Source: Xanthostigma xanthostigma
Taxonomy: Eukaryota > Arthropoda > Insecta > Raphidioptera > Raphidiidae
DNA: 64,000 nucleotides
Direction: 5' to 3'
NCBI GenBank assembly: GCA_963575645.1
Contig: OY754469.1
Span: 43,668,753 to 43,732,752 of the forward strand
Positions 1-11,100 of this stretch are shown here, piece by piece; position 1 is the stretch's first letter; each line of letters opens with the position of its first letter. Position numbers and translations under genes: made by a program. The notes below the pieces were generated by a model. That model did no database searches, had not been told where the DNA came from, and saw only the letters and a program-made list of their open reading frames with translations.

Positions 1-2146
1 AAAAACTAAATTGACAAAGTTGTTAAACAAACACGTTGTCTACCTGAAATATGTATACTATTATGTTAACAAAGCAAAATAATTTACATATTACGAGTGA
101 CTTAACATTTCTTAACGTATTATCATAATGGTTAATTGTTTAACAGCAATAGTTCACGGAGCTACTTTCAGTATTCTCAGATTAGCCATAAATGAGGCTA
201 CAAGAAGTTACATTATACTTACTGTAATAATTGTCCTTGTGCACTTAAAGAAGATTTTCCTTTATACAATACTTAAACACCTACTTGAAGGTAAAATAAT
301 GAAATAAGTATTTAACTTTTAAGCAATTAAACGGTTCTTTTAACCCACAATGGGTATTAAAATAACAACGTATTATTCGGTAGATTATTGCTTTCACTCT
401 GACAGCATGAAATTAATAACCATTCGTGGTAAGCTGGGTTAATCGACATCGACCTTCCAAGAAAACTTAAAATTCAAGCAAAAAATAATAGAATAGGCAG
501 CCACTTTATTATTCAGATAATTGAAGAAAATAAATACACGTATTACTATTAAGGAGGTTGATGCGTTACAGTCCCAATCAAAAATAAGTCGAATTCTAAA
601 TGGGAACTTTTCCATATAAAATTTTTACAAAAGGTTATAAGTCGATGATACCAATAAATTATTGTCATAAAGGCATAAATAAATAATTTTTTTTAATATT
701 AATTAATTATTTCAGTATTTTACTTAATGGACTAACTTTTGAATTTTTTGTACAAAGTTAGGTTAGAACAAATAAATTTATGTAAATATCTGTATTTTAC
801 ATATTTTTTGCAGTAAATAATTAAAAAAAGAAATTAAAAGTAATAAAAATTAAAATCAAATCATTAAGAAGTTAAAAATTCACTTAAAATTGTTAAAATT
901 GTCAAGAATAAAAGTCCATAATCGAAAAGTGCTAAGGTTTAATAATTTTTTTTATTGATTAAAAGTCTCCTAATTAAATTGGAAAAGATATTAAAATATG
1001 CGTAAGGCATCGATGCTTTACATAGTTAGTTTTCGAAACTGTTGACATTATTTGGTTATTTGCAAAAAATTAAAATATATCTACCGTTTTTATTAATTTT
1101 TAACTTTATAAATCTCCTAATGATTTTGAATTTTTTACAGAAAATTTTGTCATAAAAAATCTATTAAAAAAAAGACGGGTTGCACTCCGGGAGTGCCTGC
1201 TAAAGTGAAAACTTGAATATTAACGTCTTACGAATTTTCGATCAAAATGGTTTGTATCATAGATTGCATTTTTATGTACGATATTTCAACGCTAGATGCC
1301 TAACGTTGTATAAATAAAAGTTTTCGTCTTACGCATATCTGACGATCTGACGCGAGTTTAACATTTTTTACCCATTACAAAAAAAGTGTACAATGCCGCT
1401 AAAGAAGTTTTCACTTCAAAAACTTGATTTCAGATTTTTTTCATTATCTTCGTAAAACGGCTCAACCTCCTTAAATCAGATGTAAATCAAACAATTAATT
1501 GAATGACGACTCACGGGTAGAGCGAGCGAAGCAAGCGTTCTAGACACCGAGTCTGTAGGACGCCGAAATTCTATTGCAAAACAAATAATCGACTCGTCAT
1601 CCAACTATTAAATATCGTTATTTTTCGAAATAGAAAAGTTTACGTTAGTCTTCTATGATTGTTCTCAGTACCTACGTTTTTAGTTTTTGGGATATCTGAA
1701 TTGATTTGAAAGGTGTCGACTAGAGGCTCCAAATGGAATTCTCCTCTACCCTGAAAATAGTCTAGGACAATCGCTGCAAAGGTGCCGTAGATGGCGAAGA
1801 CGATGTGGTTTTATAGATGACGAAGACGAACGTGCTGGAGATGACGAAGACGAGAAGGCTTTAGATGACGAGGATGAACGGCACGGAGATGGCGAAGGCT
1901 AGGATGCTTTAAAAATTTTCTTATGATCCTCCACTCCACTCCCCTAAATAAGGGTCGTTTATCAATGTGCAAAAATAAAAAATTGTATAATATTTTCGAA
2001 AACGGCTCTGACGATTTTGATCATATGTTACGAATCGACATGCCATCAACCTTGCAATATCTTCGAAAAATTCAGAAAGGGCAGGTTTTTATGATGTAGT
2101 GATTGCGGTTCGGTCAGAGAGTCAGTGCGGTAAGTCTGTACCATTA
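1..2146. other. AT-rich intergenic DNA, no gene seen
   Basis: No coding exon, RNA gene or complete mobile element is recognisable here. The sequence is very AT-rich with many short A and T runs. The only organised structure I see is the 24-bp tandem array at 1790-1900, entered separately. Confidence 0.5.
1790..1900 (+). repeat. Decayed 24-bp minisatellite (acidic codon repeat)
   Basis: Units begin with GATGRCGA at 1790, 1816, 1840, 1864 and 1888, so the spacing is 26, 24, 24 and 24 bases. Read on the + strand from 1816, three units encode an 8-residue acidic repeat of the form DDEDE plus three variable residues, closed by a TAG after 1900. The first unit carries a 2-base excess that breaks the frame and puts a TAG before the open part. 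It is either a minisatellite or a fragment of an old acidic-repeat coding sequence. No surrounding gene is visible. Confidence 0.6.
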
Positions 2147-2763
2147 TCATATATATTAATACGCTAAGGTTTAAGATGTTTGCCCTCCCTTTTTAGAAAA
2201 AACCACACAATTTCTCCACATAAATTATATATCATTTTACAGATAATTGCTTGTTCTACTGACATCGACAACTAAAAAATTTATTATTGCTATTGTTTTT
2301 GTAAATTAATTAAAGTCTGAACAACGTCTGGCATCTGACGGCGTAACGTTAACACTTCGATCTGCCATCTGACAGTGTATGTTCTCTGCATCTGACCTTC
2401 ATATTGTAAATACCTACTGCTTACTGCCATCTGACGGGCAACGCTGAACAACGCTTTTGCTACTTGCGCCTCTATATGACAATTTGAGTACAATATTTCT
2501 TTTACAACAAAAAGAAGAACGTTATAAGCAGTGTGCAAAATTAGAAACGAATTGAATACCTGCAAATATATTTAAAAAATAATTTTGTAAAGTGATAATT
2601 ATTATACAAATCTTTGATTAACGTCTGGTTAGAACTCTTCAATAAATAAAATTATCGACCAATTTTTCAGACAATATATTAACAAAATATATAATTAATA
2701 CATTAACGTTTCGATCCGGATTTGGATCTTCTTCAAAAGCATAATGTTGTTTATAAAATTAAT

Positions 2764-3048
2764 TGTGAAAATTGTAATAAGAATTAAATTGGCCAAACAA
2801 AAAGAGCTCTTAAAACAAGAATAAGAGAACATCAAAATAATCATAAATTAATCCCTGACAAACATAATGTAATAACTAAATACAAATTAGAACTTGACCA
2901 CAAAATTAATTGGGATAATATAAAAATTTTAGATAATGAAACTAATTTTTTTAAAAGAAATATTTCGGAAATGTTACATATAAAATCAAATAAAAATTAT
3001 CTCAATGCTCAATTAGATACGGAAAATTTAAGTAATATACATATATAA
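2764..3048 (+). pseudogene. Penelope-like GIY-YIG endonuclease fragment
   Basis: A 95-codon frame starts with a CENC cysteine knuckle, reaches an in-frame TAA at 2785-2787 where the tyrosine of the YIG motif is expected, then continues through IGQTKR, KTRIREH, a histidine-rich spacer, LDHKINWDN and KRNISEMLHIKS, and stops at 3046-3048. This order matches the endonuclease domain at the C-terminus of Penelope-like retroelements, which nicks target DNA. The internal stop and loss of the reverse transcriptase make it inactive. The family call rests on motif recognition, not on a search. Confidence 0.8.
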
Positions 3049-3235
3049 TATTATTTTGAAATAATATTTTGTTTTTAATAATTTTTCTTTCTTTTTAGGT
3101 TTCACAATTATTTCCATGACTAAATAAAAAATTGTTTGTTATTATTTTTTCAATATTTTGATACTAATTAATTATTTTGAAAGAATTTTACATAAAGCGA
3201 ATTAGAAATTAATTATTAACTATTTTTTAGATCCG

Positions 3236-3275
3236 TTCTGAAGAAGATCCAAATCCGGATCGAAACGTTAATGTA
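3236..3275 (+). other. Hammerhead-like core in Penelope-like terminus
   Basis: CTGAAGA at 3238-3244 fits the hammerhead CUGANGA core. It is followed by a perfect 5-bp stem (GATCC 3246-3250 with GGATC 3257-3261, 6-base loop) and then GAAAC at 3262-3266. A very short stem III could close with the GTA after the next six bases. Penelope-like elements are known to carry hammerhead motifs in their terminal repeats. The inverted copy at 2701-2740 has the same stem but TTGAAGA in place of the core. Stem I is not obvious, so activity is uncertain. Confidence 0.4.
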
Positions 3276-3390
3276 TTAATTATATTTTTTGTTAATATAT
3301 TGTCTGAAAAATTGGTCGATAATTTTATTTATTGATAATAATTATTATACTTATTTAGTGCGAATAATTCGCACAGGTCACGCTAGTTAT

Positions 3391-4159
3391 TTGTTATTTT
3401 GGTTTCATAACAACACCACACACGGCTAAGTCTGAACTAACAGTTTAGAACGCTCACAAACGAGGCGCTTTATTCCATTTTTGTGAATAATGAAAGTTAG
3501 TTATAGTACTCAAGCCTAGAGGACGGCAATATATCAACCTGACATAAAGTAGTCTAGATCAGACTCACTCGTTGTAACTCAAGAGCACGTGCTCTACAAT
3601 CTACAATTTTAGAGCAGCGGTTTCCAAAAATTTGACGTCACTATCAAAAACGCTTGTGGGCTTACAGAAATATTACAAAGTTTAAACCTCATTAGAAATC
3701 AGAATGAAATAATTTCAATGTCATTTTGTTCAGATGAACTGCTTTATTCGATGAAAATACCTTATGCTAGTAAAAAATTTGTAAAAAACAATTACTTCCT
3801 CCATTTCTAAGGAATGGTCACTCATGTTCTTTTCATACCTTAGTCCTTAGGAAGTATCAATTTCTTCTAAATCATTTGTTTTTTGGAAATAAAATACTCT
3901 GTTTTCATATATACCAGTTTGTATGTAACAAAATATATTTACGTAAACTAAATATCATTTTGATAGTCATAATTTTCACACATTTTCATAGAAAAACTTA
4001 CACTATAAATTATTCATAATCAAAAAATTGGAAAGTTGCACTTTGCTTGGCAAATAAATCACTTTTTCCTCCTTTTTTGATTTACATCACATATTATACT
4101 CGACTTTATGAATTATAAAAATAAAATTCAAAATAAAAAAAAAGTTCGTTTGTTTTTTA
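3391..4159. other. Spacer downstream of mtSSB
   Basis: AT-rich sequence between the repeat block and the 3' end of the mtSSB gene. It presumably contains the mtSSB 3' UTR close to 4159, but I cannot place its end. Nothing else is recognised. Confidence 0.4.
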
Positions 4160-4750
4160 CTAGGCTGGGCTTTGGAAGAAAATTACATCATCTGCTACAA
4201 CAGACGTTGTACTTTTCAGTTTCCCATCTTCACCTTTCATTTCGCCGTATGAGAGTCTTCCTGCGACATAACAGCGCTGTCCTTTCTTAAGATAATTCAA
4301 AACTGTCTCACGCAACGCAGGCTTAAATACAACTATCCTATGCCATTCGACGCGTTGCATAAATTCCCCGCTCTCGTATCGATAATTCAAATGTGTCGCG
4401 AGAGAAAATACTGCAAGTGGATGTTCATCATTCCCTTTTTTTTGAGGGTCGCCTCCTACACGGCCCAATAATGTCACCTGGTTTATTGCTAAAATAAATA
4501 CGACAGTTAAATGAAGAATCCAAACCAGGATTTGCATTTATTTTTAGACAAGTCAACTAACTTTTTTCAATTTTTGATGGTTCTGTTTGTGAACTGGAAT
4601 TTCTTACCAATTGCAAGACAAAGCTTCTGGAAGACGTATTATTTAATAACCCTGCAAACTGTACAAAATATTGTTATTTTGGAGCCTTCTTTTGTTTAGA
4701 TGTATGTACATAAAATAATAATATGTCAAACTTACGCGTTTGGTAAACAT
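4160..4750 (-). CDS. mtSSB: Mitochondrial single-stranded DNA-binding protein, 3 exons
   Basis: The protein binds single-stranded mtDNA as a tetramer at the mitochondrial replication fork. Coding exons on the minus strand are 4750-4736, 4658-4562 and 4488-4160; introns of 77 and 73 nt have GTAAGT..ACAG and GTTAGT..TTAG borders. The sum is 441 nt, giving 146 aa, a typical length for insect mtSSB. Residues 1 to about 30 are rich in R, S and L and lack acidic residues early on, as in a mitochondrial targeting peptide (start MFTKRFAGLL). The mature OB fold begins near KIEKTINQVTLLGRVGG, with SLATHLNY, WHRIVVFKP, YLKKGQR and a final ADDVIFFQ strand. An upstream in-frame ATG at 4537 lies in the second intron and gives a hydrophobic N-terminus unlike the family, so I reject it as the start. 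The second donor (GTTAGT) is weaker than a GTAAGA at 4607, but only GTTAGT preserves the frame. Confidence 0.93.
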
Positions 4751-7700
4751 TTTATTAAATTTGTTAATATATTCCCGCACTGTATTCAATGCCTACCTAA
4801 CCTTAAATCAAATAGATTATATTCTCGTTGTTAACATCCAAGCTCCACAAAAAATTGGTAAAATCATTATAACCTAATTCTCATTAAAGCTAGGGAGGTA
4901 CCTATAAAGTAAGGCCTATAATAAAAAACGATTGTTTACGATCAGAATCCTTACGTTGTTAAAAGTAAAACGTTGCAACTTTTTTTGTGTCAACATAAAA
5001 TTGTATATTGTATAGAAAGTCAATAAAAGAGTAAAAGTTAAAAACAATTTTTCTTTTCGACGTAAACCTTCATGGAGGCTTAGCTTTCGTTTCTACCGGG
5101 AAGAAGAACCGATAATAACAAAGAAAGTAGGAACTTCAACACAAACTTTAACAGGAAACATTGGTACAGCTATATCTGAACAGATGTCGCTAAACAGTTA
5201 CTGTATAAAATGTTTGATCAAAAAAGATTTCAATGCCCAATACTCACACCAACTTATTGATTGATTGTTGATTATGATTATCGTCAGCGACTATACCAAT
5301 TTAGAAAAGAAGTTTGTTAGGGGGCGTTCACTAATTACGTGAGGAATTTGGAGATTTTTTTACCCCCCCTCTCTCGTTGGTGAGATTCCGTGAGATTTAG
5401 CTCGACAACCTCCCCAATCCTCTAATCTCACGTAAAAATTTTCAAAATGTGTATTTTTAATGTAAATACGTAAATCTGTGCTTGATTGCGTTCGATTTAA
5501 TTAAAAAAACATAATTTGCTTAATTTTAAAAAGACTTCTTAAAAAATGTAGTCTAGAATCATAGAAACATATTATTAACCTCGAAAAATATTAATTATTG
5601 TATACGATTTAGCCATATTTTAGTGGAGAAACATTTTTTTACTTAATTTTACCCAGTTGTCTCGCAATTTTACACTGTTTCTTGCGGAAAAAAAATTACG
5701 TGATATTTGCCGAGCAAAATAAAAAACTTTGGGGGAAGGTTGTGAAATGGTTGGTCCATCATTTATTATTATAGCGTTTACCGAGTTCCGGTATTATTTT
5801 TTTTTATTGAAAATGTATAACACAAGATTCAAGAACGATCGAATCTATTGTATTAAATATATGCAGATTATATTATCTATATTTCCCTAAATAAAGTAGA
5901 AATATTTTTGAATTTCCGTCGTGGGTAAAAACAACAACTAATTAATAATCCTTATAATACTTGAAAATTATACTTATAACTTGTTCAAAATATTACTTAC
6001 ATATTTGTAAACATTATAATATTAATAAAATAATGCTTTTGTTGACAATTAAATTATTAAACACAATTTCCGTTCGCAAACAAAATCAGTGATAACTAAT
6101 AGTCAAGGATGAGAAAATGTTCATTGATATAATAACAAATATTCTCCATAAGAAAAATAGTAAAATTTCAAATCGATATTATAGCTATGAACCTCATTTG
6201 AAATTTTCTTTGAAACAATTTTTAAATTGTAAAAAAAGCCAACAGTGAAATCTAGTAGCGTTTTTCAAAGCTCTTATTTTAAGAACAGATCAAACCTCCA
6301 TGATTTTTTTTTATTTTGTGTTTATTATCCTTAATTTATCAGAAATACAGAATTCTTAGTGAAAATATTTTTTTTAAATCAAAAAGGTACCTTATTATGT
6401 AATTTTATACCACCAAAGGGCTAAATTCACAAAAATATTAATGTTTTAAGTGTTTTTCTTTGTCAAATATCCTCCTAAGCCATCTTACGTTATTACATCA
6501 CTCTAAAGCAGTCTCAGTAGAACGGACAACGAATATTTCATGGTCTCCTAATACATCTAAAGCTGAACACACAACGAATATCGCCATGATTTCCTGATAC
6601 GAGGGTGAAGAGAAATTAACTAATTTTATTGTTGACGTAACGTGTTGTCAAGGCAGACCAGTATTCATACAGTCAACCGGAAGTCATTCGACTTCTGACT
6701 TCACACGTCCAGCAATGTACAAGTGCTTCTAGCCGGTGACTTTTTTAGCTTTTACGAATACTGGAATTAAATATTTGGGAAGGTCTTACTATCATAACGG
6801 GGGATCGTTAAAGCGACACACGCTATACTAAATTTTTTACGGCAATGAGAGCGCCATCTGTTGAACGTAACAGCAACGCATGCAAACCAGACAGAGCCAC
6901 AGCAACGCGTGGCCGGGTACAGCTAGTAATATACTAAATCTCATCCTTTGGTGGGTATACTGATAAACCACAATCAACAGATAAAGGGATTGTTTATTTA
7001 AACGCGATGTCATATTACTATGTTCGTATTAATTTATACACAATAAAAATAAATATATATATATATATATGTTACAGATTGTTAAAAAATCAGGTCGTAA
7101 TTCATATATGAAAATTGAAAACGAAACAGTCCTAAAACTTATTTCTATATCTTTAGATATATTGTTTACTAGTTTATTTAAACGGCACTGTTATTTTTTT
7201 TGTATTTATAAACGCACAGCAGCGGGGCTATATGAAAATATCACTGTAGTTATTTATCTCTGTTGGATTGTGATATTGTGACTGTCTGAAGCGATGGTGA
7301 TGATGTGTATACGGTGGGTGCGGATACAGCTGGCTTTATTTTGCAGTGCGAAACTGAAGACTTCAACACACAATGAGCAAATGAAATCAATTCACTAACT
7401 TACATTTTAATCTAAAAGAATCCTGGAATCGCTGACACGCTTTTAGAAGAACCGTATCTTTTCGAATCTAATTTCTGTAGATAGAAAAAATTAAAAAAAA
7501 AAACCTTCTTTTAATGTGACTGCGCCAGAAGGAGAGTGTATGTTATCTTTGGCACACTCTGTAGCCTAAACGGCTTGATAGATTTTAACATAATGACGTG
7601 TCGTTAGCTTCATCTTAACTGTGGGAAGTGACACAGGGTTAATATTTAAATATGGCGCCAACGAACCAAAACAAAAATAGAGGAATAAAAAAAGATTTTG

Positions 7701-8012
7701 TTGTTATAACAATCTGGGTATCAAATAAAAGCTATAAAATAGCTAATTTCAAATATATACATAACACATAATATATTATAAGTTTTGTGCAACCATTTTT
7801 TTAACAATTAAATATATAGTGTTAAAATTTATTTTATGACAAAAAAAAAACATATAGCACAAAATATCAAACTTGGTTGATAAACAAATTAAAATTTGGA
7901 TTAAAATATTCAATTTTATTAGCTTTAATGTCTGAATGATTTGAATAGAACTGTCGCATTTTGTAATTCTATTTATCTTGGAAATCGACTCATTTCGCAA
8001 ACGAACTACAAC
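4751..8012. other. Intergenic DNA between mtSSB and NAGLU
   Basis: No gene is seen. The segment 5313-5420 begins with a GGGGGCGTTCACTAATTACG type end like that of a DNA transposon, without a visible partner end. The segment 6500-6960 shares phrases such as TCATTCGACTTCT with 33225-33290 and 37315-37345, and ends in GTACAGCTAGTAATAT, a phrase seen again just before NAGLU exon 2. A short AT dinucleotide run lies at 7051-7069. The promoters of both flanking genes must lie near its ends. Confidence 0.5.
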
Positions 8013-8050
8013 ATATATATATAAGGGGACGTTATATTATTCAATTAATA
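8013..8050 (+). promoter_or_regulatory. Candidate NAGLU core promoter (TATA)
   Basis: A TATATATATAAGG stretch at 8013-8025 lies about 100 bases before the NAGLU start codon at 8122. A TTCAATTA initiator-like site at 8040-8047 is about 25 bases downstream of it. Position and spacing suit a core promoter, but AT runs are common in this DNA. Confidence 0.4.
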
Positions 8051-8121
8051 GTATAGAGAGCGGATAAATTAGTCAAAGTGCAGTTGTTCTGATAGTGCAG
8101 AAGTAAAAAGATTGCTTGACT

Positions 8122-11100
8122 ATGTACAATAATTGTGTTCTCAATTACGTGTTTTTACTTATTGTTGTTGTATGTTTAGCTAAAAGTTCGTTATGTGACA
8201 GTAAGTACTTTTTAAATATTATCAAACCTTATGATTAGTAAACAAACTTTGGATAATGAAGAGTTTTCTAGATGCGTTCTAAAATTCAATGCATTGTATA
8301 ATATTAAACTTTGGATTTTTTGTTTACTTGATTATTTTTACTATTTGCTAGAGAAGCTTAGAAGCAGACAATCGCTAAAATAACAAATATTTTATTGAAT
8401 AATTCGCGTTGCTTAACATAAAATGTCAAACAAACAAGTAAACATTCAACAGTTTTACCTAATTAATGGAACGCAGGGGAAAATGCGACTTTTTACTTCA
8501 ATATAAGTAATTATTAAATAGTTATAAGTGTAAACGAATAAATATTAATTTGTATTCCAAACATTATTCTCCCGACTTAAAAAAGAAAAATTTGAATTCG
8601 TCAAACTGAAGAGCAACCAAAACATACGTTAATATATTTCCAGCAATCTAAAAAAGATAGTACCTAGTTATTAATATTTAAAATAATTAAAATATTAAAA
8701 AAACTCATTTTGATGTAATTTTTGTAATACTAGAAGCAGAGGTTAATTTCAGCCTGGGCGGTGCGGAATGTTCCTCTGGTACTTTTCTCGACCCAATATT
8801 TAATGATCAATTGCGTTATTCGTAACACTAGAACTTGGGTTTAATAGATTAATCCACCTCAAATATCTCACAGTTCTTAGAGGTATACTTAGTTATGAAG
8901 ATCCTATTAGTCTAAGAGGAACACAATCACGACAGGAAAAGTGTTTCACATTAAATGTCTCATCATTCAATACCACCCAAAAAGGCTTTGTAGGGTTGTC
9001 TTTTTACAAAATATCATTTTATACATTAATTCTTACCGGTGGTACAATATGTAAACCTATCGTGAATATTTTATTTGCGTGCATATTAACCGGCGAAAAT
9101 AACAGTTTCTTTTGAAATATTCTAATTATCCGACGTTCATCGATGCTTGTTTCATGAGTTGAACATTCCAATAGAATATTGTCTATCCTGAAACTCTGCA
9201 ACGAAGAATTATTAACTCTATTATTAGATAGTATATCCATAGGGAGACAAAAATTATATTTATTCATTCATTCCAAAAGAAATGTCAAATGAATTGACAA
9301 TAAATGAAATTAATATCAATTACATATAAACAATTGAACATTGCTCTTCTAAAGACTTTTATTTTATTTGTATTATTAGATTAGATTGTACATAATTGGC
9401 ATTAGGTAAGGACTGCTAACGTCATTAACGCCTATTTAATACAATAATTAAAAAATAATAATCAAAAAACCATACACAAAAATTAGATAAAAAACAGTGA
9501 AAATTAAAAGGCAAATGCGAAATCCCGTAATTAACAAATTTGTATCATCAGCATAGCAAATGGTCCTCGCTTCAACAACCTGGCTAAGCTAGTCATTTAT
9601 GTATAAAATAAAGAGCAATGGTCCTATAACACTGCCCTGTGGCACACCCATAGTAATTGTATTCAAATCTGAATTGACGCTACCTGATCTTCAAGAAACA
9701 GGCCTCCATAACATAATATAATAACGCCGACGGTTTCAATAAACACGTACACAACTGATTGTATAAAAAAGAATCCATAACTTTGAGATAAAATACAAGT
9801 AACTAAGATAAAGTATTTGAACACCAAATGCAAAATTACAAATATCATGAACACTGTTTTCTGAGGATTGGAAATGGTATTAAAAGTTTCCATATATTGG
9901 TATAGTTTTTCATGTACAATCCGAAAATAATCTAACTTTTCAATTTTCGACATTGACTTTGTTAAATGCGTCAAATCATGATTTCCGTTACATGTGATAA
10001 TAGGCCATAATATGCCAAACAATCTTCTAAGTTTACTCAATTTCTCAAATCCAGGTACTGGATGAACCGCAACGTAATTCAATTCTTTTTCCATTGAACA
10101 TTCGAAACAGTTAAAGATATTAATGAGTAAAATTTTCAAAACACAAAATTGAAACCCGTACGTAAAACTAACAAAATGCATATACAAATTTATCACCAAT
10201 TTGTAGTTGAATAAACCGAAATGCAAATAATAAGCAACCAGGAGTTGTATTGAAAAATAAATTATACTCAAAAAGATTAATCTGCATTGCATCATTTTGA
10301 GTGTTTTAGTCGATAACTCACAAATAAAATCAACATTCATGTGAGATGCGATGTCGTTGAAGAGTTTCACAATTTTGTTTATGTAGATTAGATTGAAAAG
10401 TATCATGTTATTAGCAAATACCGAATGTGTGTATTGATCAAATAGAGATGCAGCGGTTAGTTTTTTAGATTGTGATTCGTGCTTTTCTAAAAACATGGAA
10501 AATATGGTAAAAATGTATAAACCGACAGAAAATATTATCCACTCGGACGAGCGCCGGAATGTGCAAATTGTATTATGTTTTGAATTTGCACAAAATAATC
10601 CGGTGAATTTTGTCCATATTAACATAGGTCTAAACATTTTACAAAAACAATTCATTTTTCACAAGTAACTCCCAGACAAATACTTGAATATCTCAACCAA
10701 ATTAATTTTTTGTTTATCTGTCGAAACAAACTGCGTAAAGTTGCATTGAATGTTCGAAATATATAGTCCGTTTATTTAATCAAATATTAATTCTATACCA
10801 TTTATGTGAAATATTACTTTATAAATAAAATATGATAGAAGAAAAATCACCCAGGTCTAATGACGCAATTTACGTAATTAATAATCAGACAGCTTCATAG
10901 TCATATATTCAAGGAATTATAACATTTCTCTTCCAAATATTTTTTAAAGTTAGAAACTATAAATGAAAATTAATATATTACCGACCATTTGAGAAATGTC
11001 GATATTCTGCAAGCCCATAGAGATTGTATAAATTGTTTCGAACTTTTAAAAGCATGGAATACTCGCTATACCTATATGTTTCTTTAAATTTAGATTTTGA

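Larger units (their letters stand above)
2608..3337. mobile_element. Penelope-like retroelement (truncated) with inverted termini
   Basis: The insertion is flanked by a 13-bp duplication ATAATTATTATAC at 2595-2607 and 3338-3350, while the matching repeat at 33870-34441 has this site once, so it is an empty-site counterpart. The two ends are inverted copies of each other, roughly 2630-2740 against 3231-3325. Between them lies a degenerate GIY-YIG endonuclease reading frame with the CxxC and IGQTKR signatures typical of Penelope-like elements. The reverse transcriptase portion is missing, so this is a 5'-truncated non-autonomous copy. A short relative made only of the inverted ends is at 25877-26024. 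Confidence 0.8.
2147..3390 (-). repeat. Interspersed repeat family A, copy 1, split by a Penelope-like insertion
   Basis: The outer parts, 2147-2607 and 3351-3390, match the reverse complement of 33870-34441 almost throughout. Shared stretches include the segment around TAATACGCTAAGGTTTAAGA at the left end and the segment around TTCGCACAGGTCACGCTAGT at the right end. Both copies carry several short CATCTGAC-type units. No coding capacity is apparent. The 730-bp stretch 2608-3337 is absent from the other copy and is a separate insertion. Confidence 0.75.

Noticed and set aside
4378-4537. Alternative mtSSB start at 4537 giving a hydrophobic N-terminus
   Set aside because: That segment is intron 2 read through; the spliced model gives the family length (146 aa) and the conserved KxEKTxNxVTLLGRVG junction.
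5313-5420. DNA-transposon-like end GGGGGCGTTCACTAATTACG
   Set aside because: No matching inverted end or target duplication found.
8205-9030. Third exon of the gustatory receptor, for example an acceptor near 8918 followed by a 20-codon frame
   Set aside because: The peptide lacks the expected TYxxxxxQF type of ending; not included.
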